Source: Lotus japonicus
Lineage: Eukaryota; Streptophyta; Magnoliopsida; Fabales; Fabaceae
Length of the DNA: 64,000 nt
Direction: 5' to 3'
Assembly: GCF_012489685.1 (NCBI RefSeq)
Contig: NC_080044.1
Coordinates: 72,588,732-72,652,731, forward strand
Shown in pieces: positions 43,702 through 55,597 of the stretch; the stretch's first letter is position 1, and every line of letters starts with the position of its first letter. Made by a program: the position numbers and the translations under genes. The notes below the pieces were generated by a model. That model did no database searches. It had not been told where the DNA came from and saw only the letters and a list, made by a program, of their open reading frames with translations.

Positions 43702-46700
43702 CTAGTGAGAGAACACCTTATAGGTGCGTTGAGGAACTTTCCTAACAATAGCCAACATGAGATCCAAGTAAAGAGGAAGCTGAACCAACACAAAAAATGA
43801 CACTGGCAAACATGTCACAGCATATATCACATAAGTATAAGACTTGAGTCCATCTTCAATCACAAAGAAGTGTCCTGCACAGAAAGAAACCAAGATGGAT
43901 GTAATAGCTGTCCACAGTGAACTCATTCCTAGAAGCAGCTTCCTAGGCAAATCCATGGCAAAATCTCTTTCTTGGTATCTTGATGTTAGTATTGAGAGGA
44001 ACAGAACAAGTGCTGTGACTGAGGAACATAGTGCTCCAAGTGATGACACAGCAAACACCTGTTGGAAATTACTGACAAATTAAATCTCAATTGCAATATG
44101 CAACAATTGTTTAAAGAGTTATTGTGATTTCATTTCTCATAAATGAAAAATGTAACAACACCTTGAAAGCTAGTTGTCCATTCAAGAGTGGCGTGCCGCT
44201 TTCCTGGTTGGAGCCGCCAGGGATTGATGTTGAGGTTGTGAATGCAACTGTGGCAACAAGTGCTGCAACTACTGAGTATGAGTCTGAGGTTTTGGCAAGC
44301 CATTTCCTTCCCTCTTTCACAAGCTCTCCATGTGTGCTAATGAAGACCTGTTTTGCTGTTTGTCCCTTGTTATTGTAACGTGCATAGAAATTTGGTGGCA
44401 TGGAGTTCTTAACAAGCTGAAAAGGAACAAAAATCCAGAGTAAGGCTTCTATAATTGATTTTAGTAGCTTTTGGTTCTCGAAATGAATTATGAAGAAAGA
44501 AAAGCTTGTTCCAAACATGCTGATAATCTACTTAGCTGAAAATGAAATCAGATTCAACTATTAGCAAATTGATAGTTTTAATTTATTTTTTTCGTCTAAT
44601 CCATGTGGAAGTTATTATTGCAACAAAAAAACCTATCATTCATGATTTTAAATTGCGGTTGCGGTTATCACTGCGTTACAAAATTGCGGACAAATGCAGG
44701 TTGATGCGGCCGCAATTGCCGTTGCGGACAACAATTTAAAACTATGCTCTCATTCCTACCATTACCATTTGAGGCATTGAATTGAGTCCAAGCAATGTGT
44801 ACCCTCATTATTGCTCAGCTCCATTCAGATTGACATAAAAGTCAACTGTGGAGATTGGACAAGTCTTGACCCAAGAAGTGGTATTTATCACCCAGTACCC
44901 TCCATATTTTCCCCCAAATAACACAGTTAATTTCTCACATCAATATCTCTTGCAATTTTTCTTGGTAACATCTAGCATTGCTACTATAAATATTTGAAAA
45001 TTCTAAAATCAAAGTCCCTTTAATTTGCTGGGAAAATAACTAGCTAGGCTAATTTGTACAGGTTTTCAAGATTATAAGGACGAGTGATATGAAATGCAGA
45101 CTGATTACCTTATACCACTTATATTCCCACTGCATTTGCATTGCATCACCAGGGACTCTCCAAGGCCTATGTTCCTTATAAGTGGCAGCAAGGTGCAATG
45201 CACTGTTACCTTGATTGTCTATGTGACGAAATGCACTTTCCTTCACTAAATTCCTTTTCATCAACAAGTTGTAGACACGAGGTTGCCTATTTTCTATTGC
45301 CAAAAGAACAACATTCTTGTTATCAGAGTCAACATCATGAATAGCCACATGGAAGGTATCCAGGATCTTTTCCACAATTTCAGTCACTCCCATCTTTGCT
45401 GCAATTAAAATTGGTGACACCCTTCTCCTTTTCTCAATAGCTCCCCTTTTCATATTATCAATGTCATGTTGAAGATCAAGGGAGTTTTTTCCAGTATAAT
45501 CATACTTGTACAAAGAAGCTCTCTGAATTAATTCATCCATCACTTGCTTAGCCCTCATGTGTTTCTCCTTTTTCCTTTGGATTTTCTCTATCCATGATGC
45601 TCCTGTTTAGTGAAGTAAACATAGAAATTGGTTGTTTATATCAGTCCACTAAAAACTACACATCTATAAGCATAGTCTCCTTTAGACTTCTTATAGCATG
45701 TTTAGATCTTGTTTAATTTTTTCCTAAAATCAATTATGACACGCAGAAACTACTTAATGAGGTTTCTCCCCAAAATTGATTTTGGCTAAGAAATAAATTG
45801 CTATAAAATTGGTAAGCATGTTGCTTCTTGTTCATGCATATTTTCTACTGTAGTTTTAACTTATTAACAATGAAACAACACAAGATGATGATGTACATTT
45901 ACTTACCCACACCAAAAAGGACTAGCAAGCCCTTCATCATTAAGGTTAGAAATCGAATGATCACTTCCCAATTCGGAGGGAACCGATTGAGCTTCTTTTC
46001 TTTCCTTCCACTTTTTTTTTCTATGCACAATAACAACAAATATGTCAGAAAATGGATGCTGATCGAGAACACTTTAAAGGTCACCATTTTGCCATCAGGT
46101 AACATGCATGCCATGATAGTAGTGTATAAGAGAAAGAACAAAGCCAACTACAAGCTTAATTACTATGCAGCAATATGCATGCACAATTTTTACTATGCAT
46201 AATTAGGGTGCACTTTTAAATTTGTCTTGCACAGTGATCACTTTACACGTTTACAGTGATGCGTTTTGCCGACAAATCAATATCATGAATGCTAATGCAA
46301 TGCTTGAAACTCTTCATAATTAATAAGCTTGAATTAATGCAAGGACCAACATCATGGTTTTTATAAGAGGAAGGAATGACTACCACATTTGAGATTGGGT
46401 GATGAGAAATTTTCTTCATCACTAGTTGCTGCTTTTTCACTATCTTTTGTGCCTATTGCTGAAACCCAGCAAACAGACTAATGAGTTAGGTCATCTAGTT
46501 CCATGAAATAGACAAAACTAAATTGAATAATGGAAACAGGATTCGCCTACTTATAACTTTAACCATATTCTTCAACAAATATAAGAATCTGATGCATGTT
46601 CCGTAGTTCATTGGATAGTTAAAAATTTGTGTGTCTCCTTTATTGTTACTGAGGTCCTCTGTTTCTTCCTTCAGCTCATAGATAATCAAACCTGTCACAA

Positions 46701-48261
46701 CCGTTTGACAAAAATATACAAGTCAGTAAGTCACTAGTGAGAATACAAAACCAATATGTATAAGGTTGACATATCTCAAGTTTTAGCCACATAAAAATTT
46801 AGCAAAGGTTAAACACTTTCACCACTGCTCACTTCAACTTCTGTATATACAGGTTCGATCATATTGTAAATTAAAAATTAATTGTTCATATTTCTCTTCT
46901 TGGCTAAGAGGATTCTCTCTTATTCATTGGTAATTTGAATGTCCAAGTGTCTTTTATAGGTACGCCCCCACTATTGATTATCATTGCTCCACCGTGATCT
47001 CAACAATTCACACCAGCATGCACCACCAAGACCAAACGAAGAATCTCTCTGATCACATACTAGAAGAACAACTACATATAAAACAGAAATTGCCATATTG
47101 ATGGACCCACATTGTCACACACATATTATACAAATAGTACTTATTCTTGCATCTGTATATGAAATGTCATACATAAAAACATTTTGCACAAAGTCCATAA
47201 ACGTTTATTATTTCCTTTTGCATCTTTGAAGGATAATATAGCAATAAGTACCAAAGACGATATCTTGGGAAAAATTACAAAGAAGTATGTAACAAAACTA
47301 CTTGGACATCATTATTCTTACAATTATAGATGACACAATCAAGGAACTGCATCCCAGTGCTGCTTTTGAAACAATTAGGCTTCCTAGCAAGAATGTGAAG
47401 AGGTGACAAGCCATCCTCATTGAGAGAATCCGCAAGTTTTGGGTATAAGTGAATTATTTGAAGTGCCAAACCTAACAAACTCATCAAACTTCAATGAATA
47501 TATTTAAAAGTTGAAACAGTATTATTCTAGCATGTTCCTCAAATTAAGAAATTGCACTATCTGCATGAGGAATCAAAACCTTTTGTTTCCAAATTGTGTC
47601 TCAATTTCATGTCTCACCATAAAAACTTTTCGTATCAATTAAAAAGGACATGAGTGAGGCAGTGCAGTTAAAGACTTACATAGTGGTTTTTAATTAGCAT
47701 GTCAGTGAGAAAGACATGAGACACAATTTGAGAATAGAAGATTTCGATGCTTGCAGGAGAATGACACTTACCAAAACTTTCATTAGAGATGGTAGAATGA
47801 AGAATTGTGTCCCCGTTGCTCTTTATGCATGGTGAATAGTCCTCTTTGTTTTGTAGGTGACCATGGAGGCAAAAAAATGCATCTTTCATGCCATGAAAAG
47901 CTGCCAAAAAGAGAGGGGTCTCACCTTCAAAATTCCGGCACAAAATGAGTTTGTGATCTCTTTTGGAAACACTGTTGCAAATGTCCACATTCCCAAGCTC
48001 TGCTGCTAGATGTAAAGGAGTGTTTCCCTTTGAGTTCTGTAATTGTAGGACATCAAGAGACACATCTTCTCTTATATTCTCCAATAGGGTCGTCAAAAAT
48101 TTGGTTTGGGACATGTAGACAGCAATGTGTAAGACAGTGTCCTCTGCTTTTGTGATCTTTGCTTCCAAAGTTTGAGGGTTATTCTCATAGGCCTCTAAAA
48201 CTTCTCTCCATTGGCCTTTCATGGCATAGTTGAACAAACCTTCAATCTCAACCACCACCAT
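43702..48261 (-). CDS. Ankyrin repeat / PGG-domain membrane protein (ITN1/ACD6-like group), 691 aa
   Basis: Eight exons in minus order: 47772-48261, 47322-47471, 46551-46691, 46384-46458, 45907-46020, 45109-45602, 44162-44416, 43702-44058. All phases join. Exon 1 carries ankyrin repeats (DTVLHIAVY, NTPLHLAAELG, ETPLFLAAFHG). Exon 2 adds LSPLHILARKP. Exon 6 has more repeats (SALHLAATYKEHRPW). Exon 7 carries the PGG domain (YSVVAALVATVAFTTSTSIP then GG). Exon 8 holds the last of about four membrane helices. The family sits in the plasma membrane or ER membranes and includes ITN1 (salt response) and ACD6 (defence). Which substrate or partner applies here is unknown. Exons 3-5 are small and less conserved and are the least certain part of the model. 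Confidence 0.85.
44645..44742. mobile_element. Small GC-rich inverted-repeat element in an ankyrin-PGG intron
   Basis: Left end TTTTAAATTGCGGTTGCGG and right end CCGTTGCGGACAACAATTTAAA are imperfect inverted copies around a GC-rich core with GCGGCCGC at about 44706-44713. It stands out sharply from the AT-rich intron. It looks like a short MITE; no clear target-site duplication was found. Confidence 0.5.
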
Positions 48262-49631
48262 TTCAAAAGCTAGTTATTTCCTTTCGGATCAACAGATGTT
48301 AAGAGTGTGTACACATGCATATGTGCAAAGAGTTTAAATATCAATCTTCTTTCTCTGTTAAACATTAATTGTATAAGTAATGCATTCTTTTTAACAAGTT
48401 GTCTAGTTGTGCTTGAATTAAATTAATTCAAGGCCAATTCAAAAGGGTTTGGACTATGTTTCTTTTTAAAGAGAACTCACATGAAGTTTAATGAATAATG
48501 AAGATTGTTGAAGAATGTGTTGCTGCTACTTCAATTAGGGTCAGCCATATACATTTTCATTACTCCTATAAATGGAGGAGTATAACTTTAAGGTTAAAGT
48601 GCAGAATTAAAACTCTAAAAATCTTCATAATTTTATAATTTCAAGGTTAAAGTGCAGAATTAAAACTACACCCTCTTAGTTTAGAGGATTATAATCAAAA
48701 TTATACATAGATTTTATAGTTTTATTCCTGTGCCAGTGTGGTCCTGTCCTACATATCCTTCCCCGGTTATCTTGCTTTAACTTCCACATCTTCCTATGCA
48801 AGATAAGCATTTTCTCTTTGTGAAGGAGATTTAGATTCCAATATACCTAGAGAATGCCAAAAGGCTAAAGTTAATACATGCTTCATGTTCTTTTTTCGTT
48901 TAATACTATGTTTATCTTAACTTCGTTTTAAAGTTTAGTATATAGATTTGCCTTTGTTTTAAAAGAGGATAAAAAATTGATTTTTTTATCCTTTCTCAAG
49001 TTTTTTATGATTGTAATCAAGACAAGCATACATTTGTCAGTGGTAACATGGGCAAGTGTCCCTTTTCAATCCTTGCTCCTCCTATGATTTCACAATTTGT
49101 ATAGAATTCAAGACACATTTATTTAGAAGTTAAGACATATAGTTTCTAACAAGAAGTGATTCTAGAGTATTTCACTGTGAAATCAAACACATAATAGTGA
49201 ATTGTCTTATTGAACTCCGGTTCAAACACTAAAATAAAAGATAGGTAGACGCATGAATTTGCTAGTTGAGTAACACAGAAGTAAAAGAAACCTCTAGCTT
49301 AAAGTTGATCAAGCTTATCGAAGTCTTAACCCATTTTAATGTTCTGTTATGCGTCAGATCAATGCTTCATTAGAAATAAGAAACAAAGTTGTTTTTTTAC
49401 CTCTTCAAATGGATCAAAATTTTCTGGACTAAGAATTCTTTATATTCTGATAATTGAGTTTTTGTTATTTGGGTGGTTTGAGTTAGACAAAGGGTAATAG
49501 TTTCTTCCGATGTACCAAAAAAAAAAAAGACAAATGGTATAGTGATTTTGACAAATTTTAGTAACTTGACAATAGTTGAGAAATTCTGCGAGTACAAAAA
49601 AATGAATGTTCAGAAACAGAAACTTATGCAT
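48262..49631. other. Intergenic DNA between the ankyrin-PGG and HIPP genes
   Basis: No gene was seen. A short tandem repeat of about 50 bases (AAGGTTAAAGTGCAGAATTA) occurs at about 48590 and 48643. The rest is AT-rich. Confidence 0.5.
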
Positions 49632-49775
49632 TCCATTCCATTATGCATACTTCAACCCCAACAATACAATCCATTATGCATACTTCATTCCTTGAGGTCG
49701 TTCATCCATTCCATTATGCATACTTCAATCCTTGAGTTCGTTCATCCATTCCATTATGCATACTTTAATCCTTGT
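49632..49775. repeat. Minisatellite, about 40-base period
   Basis: Four tandem units share CCATTATGCATACTTCAATC, beginning near 49637, 49671, 49711 and 49751 (spacings 34, 40 and 40). Full units add CCTTGAGTTCGTTCATC. It is non-coding. Confidence 0.85.
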
Positions 49776-51075
49776 TATATACTTGTTCATAGAAGTGCTT
49801 ACACTCTTCTACACATTTCATATAATTGGTTTATTTTTGAAAAAGTCTTACACATTTACTCCATAAGTTAAACACTTTTATAAAATTTTGATACATTCAT
49901 AGTTACATATTGTCATTCACTTACATATCATTTTAACTAACTTTCTCTTCCTTTCTCACTTTTTTATCTATCATATATCACATTTTCTTTTTTCTTACTT
50001 CTATATTTCATTAATTGGAGGTGTATTTAAAGTGTGTATGTCTTGTTTTCCTTTTTATAATTGTGTTGATTAATAAGATGGTGGTGTGTTTAAAAGTGTC
50101 ATTATTGGATTTGTTAACTATATAGAATGTAGAGCTAATATGAGGAATAGTTATGGGCTTGCTGATGGGAGTGGCGCTGGGGTTAGTGGGATTGATTCAG
50201 GTTCTGGGTTTTTTGGCCCAATCCCTCCCCATACTTTTACCAGACCTCAAAAAAAACTAATCTTTGTCCAACAACACTAATCATTAAAATGTTGCCAAAA
50301 TAATTAAAACTAATAATTACAAGTCTTTATCTACTCCCTCCGATCCTATTTAACTGTCCAGGATGAGAAGAAACACACATATTAAGAAGTGCAATTAATT
50401 TTGTTACTTTTCATAAAATTATTATTTGATTTCCTATTTCACCCTTTAAAATGTGTATTATCTTTCCTCATTTATTGTTTCTGCAAGGACATTTCTTGGA
50501 AAAATATCATTTAATTTTCATTTGAAAAACTCTAAGTATACAGATATATAGGAACAAATTTTTTTCTTCAAAGTAGACAGTTAATAAGGAACGGAGGGAG
50601 TATTAAATATTTTTTGCACTAATTAACATGTAATATGCTACCCAGGAAGAATTATTCTTAAAAATAATAATTTGCCCACTTTTTGTATGGTATAAGTTTC
50701 TCATCACTTTTAAACGTCAAAAAATAAAATCCTCACATTTTACATAACAAGTTTATAAATTGCTTCCACGTTCATGTGACACATTGGTTGTTGAAATATG
50801 TGGGACAATACCCAAACTATTTTGAGATATCAAAGAGAAGATAAAGGTGCCCTCAAACGATGATATTTTTACAATTTATGGGGGAAAAATACTAACAAAG
50901 AGAAATACGAAAATTAAAGGAATTCTCAATTCGTTTCTGTTCTCATAACACAAGTATTAACCGTTGTAACTAACTGTTCCCCTTGCAATCAACCGTAAAA
51001 ACCTTTACCCACAATTAATATTTTCTGAAATTTCTATCTTTCATTTTGTAATTGCAGTGTCACGTTCAGGCTTCA
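49776..51075. other. Intergenic DNA and promoter region of HIPP copy 1
   Basis: Contains the Stowaway-like MITE listed separately. A short open frame around 50140-50280 rich in Gly/Ser has no family resemblance and is not called. The stretch from 50930 to 51075 resembles 60330-60474 upstream of HIPP copy 3 (both contain CCCCTTGCAATCAAC-type and CAGGCTTCAA phrases), so the duplication includes the promoter. Confidence 0.6.
50334..50600. mobile_element. Stowaway-like MITE, 267 bp
   Basis: Left end CTCCCTCCGATCCTATTTAA and right end TTAATAAGGAACGGAGGGAG are inverted copies, flanked by TA at 50332-50333 and 50601-50602. It is a Tc1/mariner-derived non-autonomous element of the same superfamily as the one at 31280. 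Confidence 0.88.
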
Positions 51076-51548
51076 ATGGGGAAGGACAAAAAAGCAGAAC
51101 CAAACAAATTAATAGTTGTGGAATTCAAGGTTTCACTGCACTGCAACGCTTGTGAGAGAACCGTTGCCAAAGCCCTCTCCAAGTGCAAAGGTACATAATT
51201 TTCTCTCATTTTTGGCATCCTGTGTAATTATATACAGAAATTAATTTGTGTATCTATAATTTTTAATTAGGAGTGGAAAAGTTCATCACAGACATGAACA
51301 AACATCAGGTTGTGGTGACCGGTCGGATTGATCCGGAAAAAGTACTGAAGAAATTGAAGAAGAAGACAGGGAAGAAAGTGGAGATTTTGTCTAAAAAGGA
51401 TGATGAGACAAACGATGAATCTCATGAATCGAATAAACTTGTTATAATGCAACAGTTTAGGCCTGAAAATGATCAATATTGTTGTATTAAGAATGAAGAC
51501 TTGATGCTGTTCAGCGATGAGAACCCAAATGCATGTGTCCTAATGTAG
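51076..51548 (+). CDS. HIPP (heavy metal-associated isoprenylated plant protein), copy 1, 130 aa
   Basis: Two exons, 51076-51190 and 51271-51548, joined in phase 1 at the glycine before VEKF. The HMA fold covers residues about 10-75, with the metal-binding CNAC at 28-31 region (VSLHCNACERTVAKALSKCKG) and VVVTGRIDPEKVLKKLKKKT. A short acidic linker follows. The C terminus NPNACVLM ends in the CaaX box CVLM (Met last, favouring farnesylation). HIPPs carry or sense metal ions and associate with membranes through the lipid; the specific role of this copy is unknown. It is shorter than many HIPPs and lacks a proline-rich linker. Confidence 0.9.
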
Positions 51549-51916
51549 ATTTTAACTAGTAATTAGTTAATTGGAGATTTCTGTTTGTTAGTGTTATTTC
51601 AATTACATGATGTATTTGTAGAATCACCATATTCGATTCAATTCTAAAAGTCATACACATAGTAAAGTAAATTAATCCTAGTATGGGAATCGTTTCAGCA
51701 GCACAAGACAAAAAAAAAAATTCTTCTATTTGATTACTATTTTTCTGAGTTGTTTACTTTTTAGTTTCTTCATTGAATGTGTATCGTTTTTCTTTATTTA
51801 GTTTAGAAGAACCTGCACTTCAACGTGTACACAAAGAATTCCAACATTGAACTATTGAAGCATTACCGACCCCAATTTGCAGTCTTAATTTGTCTATTTA
51901 TAGATGACATTACATG

Positions 51917-52549
51917 TAGGGGTGTTCGCGGATTGGATTGGATCGGTTTTGAGGAGAAAAATCATCCGATCCGATTTCATCGGTTTTATGATTTTGTCAT
52001 TCAATGAATTTTTTACTAAATTTAAATCCGAACCAATCCGATCCAATCTATAGCGGTTTGGATTGGATTAGATTGTTCGGTTTTTGTTTCACTTTTTTAT
52101 ACTTTGAAATTGTGTTGTATAAATTTTAAAAATATATAATATATGATAAAGACAATGATACATAATTTATAACATTAATATAACATTCATAAATTATAAC
52201 ATAGTCAACATATTTTAAAATTATGATTATAATTGTTTATTTTGATGCATGCATATAGTAAACTTTGATGCATGTGTGATATAATCAATATATATACAAT
52301 AAATATGTACTATGTGAGTGTAAATGGAATGATATATGTATAACTAAAAGTATACATATTTGTGAATGTTCGGTTTGGATTGGATTGGTTCGATTTTGGA
52401 AATCAAATCCGAAATCCGATCCGATCCAATAAATAATTTCAATTTTTTCAATTTTCAGTCCGTTCGGTTTTCGGTTTGATTGGATTTCGGTTTTTTTTTT
52501 TATTGGTTTGTCGGTTTTGTTTGGATTAGTTCGGTTATGAACACCCCTA
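51917..52549. mobile_element. hAT-type MITE, 633 bp, in the HIPP copy 1 downstream region
   Basis: Ends TAGGGGTGTTC and GAACACCCCTA are perfect inverted repeats. The 8-base duplication ATTACATG flanks both sides (51909-51916 and 52550-52557). The TAGGG-type terminus and 8-base target duplication identify the hAT superfamily. The interior is rich in CGGTTTGGATTGG-like phrases near both ends. No transposase is encoded. Paralogous flanks at copies 2 and 3 serve as empty sites. Confidence 0.9.
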
Positions 52550-52876
52550 ATTACATGTGTTTTTTTTTTTTTTTTTGTTATTATATTGAAGGAATGGGAC
52601 ATGGACATGCATGTTATGGGTCGTTGGCAACTTGGCATTATATGATTTGATATGATGTGGTTAATTGATTTACCTATACAAATTTAGACGTAGCCTCCTA
52701 ACCTGACTTGATAGCTAATTTGGTGAATAAAATTGGTCAGTGACATTATTTACCATTATATGTCCTGATTGTTTTAAGTGAGGTGTGGAGTTGGTTTTCA
52801 ACCCGTGAACAAAAATTATGCAATAAAGGTATCACCTCCGATTAGAACTTAAGTAAGTATAGGTGTGAGTGTGTGA

Positions 52877-52995
52877 CGAACTCGAATGATAGTTCAAGTG
52901 GTGATCGGTGGACTTATGGGTTGGGGAGAAGGTTCAGGGTCAATCTTAGAGGCTTATAATTTATCTTTTCAATGTATCAAAAGAAAAAAAATATA
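52877..52995 (+). mobile_element. tRNA-derived SINE, copy 2
   Basis: A box TAGTTCAAGTGG (about 52890-52901) and B box GGTTCAGGGTCAATC (52931-52945), ending in an A-rich tail. It aligns with the minus-strand copy at 15275-15386 across both boxes and the spacer (GGTTGGGGAGAAGG-type). It is diverged and old. Confidence 0.65.
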
Positions 52996-54009
52996 GGTGT
53001 GACATAAGACCTAAGTAGACCTATTATCATGAAATATGAGTGGCCATGTGAATTAGAATATCTCCTATGTAGGACTCAATCGCAGACGCTTTGCAAAACA
53101 TGTCAGATAGTTGTAGGGCAGCTAGAGCTGAGGAATAAAGAAGCAAGAAAGGAAGGGATTCCCTTTGTCGTCTAAATGCGACACAACCATTATCTATTGC
53201 AAGTGAGTGCCTCCTGGACCCTAACTCAAGTTGTGGCTAATTAACCTTTATAATTTCAACGTGGACCCCTTCATTTTGGGGTTGAACTTGATGCCCCATT
53301 TTCTTGAGTACGCCTTCAAATGGCGCGTTGTTTGGTATAATAAAATGGGATGCGCTATAATGTTATTGACTCGGGGAGACACCACAACCCTCTGGTTAAT
53401 CCGAAACTTTTAAGTAGGCTCATATAGGCCCAAATAAAAAATCAAACAAGGAGGCCAATATACAAGTCAAAAATAAGAAAATACAAAGAAAAAAGTATTA
53501 ATGTGATGCGTACGACTTAATTCTCGAGAGGTTGTTGTTGGGATGGTGGGGACGACCGATTCACCTCCACCTCCATATGATCACAATTGGAGTGATTCAC
53601 TTAAAGAGGAGGTGAATTATACAGAGGTAAGACATATTTTTAGATCGTTTAATGTTATTGTTGACTACCTAGTAAAACAAGCGTGTAGTAGGATGAACTC
53701 TCTCATGATATTTTAGGAAAATCAATATCAATGTATATCACTAAAATTGAGTTCACCAATACATTAATAACAATATTTATCAATTATTAATATCATTTTA
53801 AACTACTCATTATATTAAATACTACACCCTATGTTCCTTTTTAAGTATCGTTTTAACATAAAGCTTCCAACTAAGATAGTGGGTTATTAGAGTTTTCACA
53901 TTCTATCCTCTCACATCATAATCATAAAATTATAAAGTTCTCCAACCAAGATAGTGAATTGTCAAACTATTTACCACTCTCACTCAATCATAAAGTCATA
54001 AAGCTTTTT

Positions 54010-55426
54010 GATGCTTACTACCATACCACAACACTTAGTATGGGTATGATACATGAGATGATGTGTACCAATTAAATAAATCCCGAGTGTAATTAAAAAA
54101 ACATTTTCTCTCTTTACTTTTTCTGTTAAATAAAAGTTATTTTTAATTTCATTATTTACTTAGTAGTCCTTAATGGAGAAAGCCCCTAATCTCCAAACAC
54201 TCTTCTCAAAAAATCTCTACGTCTTCAGCCTAAGTTATCTTCATTTTTATTTTTTTTAATAATTTTGCAGCTAATGCCCAGGAAACAGATTAAACAAAGT
54301 CTGGGAGAAGAACTCCCCATTACATCATTACTAAGAACCTGAACTATAGAAACAGTGGCACATTAGCAAAATATGGGCATGAATCGTTAATTTTGCAAAA
54401 TGAAATTTTGTTCTTCCAAAGCAAAAACATAACAGATCTGGGTTTCATAAGCAAAAACTTTGTTCTACATGTTCTTCTTTCATCCAACATTTCCCTTTCA
54501 TAGTCTCTTTTCTTCTTAGTTCTGATTGGGTGAAAAAATGAATTTCATTGCAGATCTGGGATTGAAGAAGAAAAAGTGGGCTTCACTGCAAATCTGAGGT
54601 TAGGGTTGTGGTGGGAGAGAGAAACCCAATGCTCCCCAACCTCAACACCACCATCCAACGAGAAACCCATAAATCTATCACCAAGCTTCAACCTTTTCTC
54701 TGATATATGTAGTGTCCCTCCCGGATCTGCCCCCCCCCCCCCCCCAATTCGTGAAAACCACATCAGGGTCCGCAAAGTATGAATCTTTATGGTTCAGAAC
54801 CGGTCCAGGAAGACCCATGTACCCATGAGAGAGGCTTGGGAAATAGGTGTTTGCGGCTATGACGAAAGCAATACCATCGCTGGAAGGGCAACAAGATGAC
54901 GAGATGATTGAGAAGGTGAAGCGGCATGAGAAAGAAGAAGTGGAGTTTGTGAAAGGATAAAGAAATCGAACCGAGTGTGCATAGAAAGCTCTGGATCTTA
55001 TTTGGTGATTCATTCATCTTTTTCTCTTTTCCAGATCTGTGTTGTGACTGGGTTTTGGTGTTCATGTTTTCTGTCTTTCTTTTTTCTAGATCTGGATTAT
55101 GGAAGGTTAAATGGGGTTTTGACTTTGATAAGGGAGATGTTGATGAAGAAGATGATGATGAAGGATGAATTTCTGGGTTAAGATGAAGCTTAATCTCTTT
55201 TCCTTAATGGAAAAACCCTAAAACGCAAAGTTTCATGAAATTGGGTTACCACTTAACGAAATTACAAAAATGTTAGGACCATAACATAATTAATACAAAT
55301 TATTTTTTTTGTTTTTTGTTATTTTTTAAAAAAGAAAAATAAAGGAGTCAAAGTTTACACTCAAAGCAACTCCTATTGGTTCACATCACTCAGGTATGAT
55401 ACAATTGTGGTATGGTAGCATTTACC
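54010..55426. mobile_element. Mutator-like element (MULE), 1417 bp, Pack-MULE candidate
   Basis: A 9-base duplication AAGCTTTTT (54001-54009 and 55427-55435) flanks inverted termini of roughly 75 bases: left GATGCTTACTACCATACCAC and right its inverted relative GGTATGGTAGCATTTACC, continuing through ATGATACATGAG-type sequence. A 9-base duplication with long termini is diagnostic of Mutator-like elements. No MURA transposase is present. The interior is less AT-rich than the surroundings and carries gene-like sequence (next entry), as in a Pack-MULE. Confidence 0.82.
54678..55013 (-). pseudogene. L-type lectin-like fragment carried by the MULE
   Basis: The minus strand reads NSTSSFSCRFTFSII, then SSDGIAFVIAANTYFPSL, then HGYMGLPGPVLNHKDSYFA. 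The order (beta-strand FxFxI, then DGIAFVIA, then GYMGLP, then a short D-S-FA element) is that of the legume-type lectin domain of L-type lectin receptor kinases. The similarity stops soon after SYFA, where the frame runs into a glycine-rich junction. No kinase, signal peptide or complete lectin fold is present. I read it as a captured gene fragment, judged from family pattern only. Confidence 0.5.
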
Positions 55427-55597
55427 AAGCTTTTTATAGTTATTAAGAAAAGAGAATTTTATGGAAAATGTGAAGTGAAGTTATTAAAAAAGTAAGGGTA
55501 GAATTGACAAATTGTAACCTTAAAACATCAAAATGACAGTTAAATAAAAATAAAACAAAAATTCTTCTAAAACGACACTTAAAAGGAACAAGGGGAG

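Larger units (their letters stand above)
51549..53822. repeat. Duplicated 3' flank of HIPP copy 1, with insertions
   Basis: About 51805-51916 plus 52558-52840 matches the 3' flanks of copy 2 (about 58660-59010) and copy 3 (about 61665-62075). Shared phrases are AATTGAAGCATTACC-type, TTGTCTATTTAT and TATATGTCCTGATTGTTTTA. The match is interrupted by the hAT-type MITE at 51917-52549, absent from the other two flanks. A SINE lies at 52877-52995. From 53000 to 53822 no gene was recognised. Confidence 0.75.
53825..55597. mobile_element. Stowaway-like MITE split by a nested MULE
   Basis: Left end CACCCTATGTTCCTTTTTAA (from 53825, after TA at 53823-53824) and right end TTAAAAGGAACAAGGGGAG (to 55597, before TA at 55598-55599) are inverted copies. 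The two halves (53825-54009 and about 55436-55597) add up to about 350 bases, a normal MITE length. They are separated by the 1417-base MULE at 54010-55426. Insertion order is therefore MITE first, MULE second. Confidence 0.8.

Noticed and set aside
45828..46202. Plus-strand 124-codon frame
   Set aside because: It is antisense to exon 5 of the ankyrin-PGG gene and its intron.
49632..49775. CRISPR-like spaced repeats
   Set aside because: Units are contiguous tandem repeats without unique spacers, and this is a plant nuclear sequence.
50086..50280. Short Gly/Ser-rich frame before HIPP copy 1
   Set aside because: No family resemblance and no conserved start or partner exon; chance frame is more likely.
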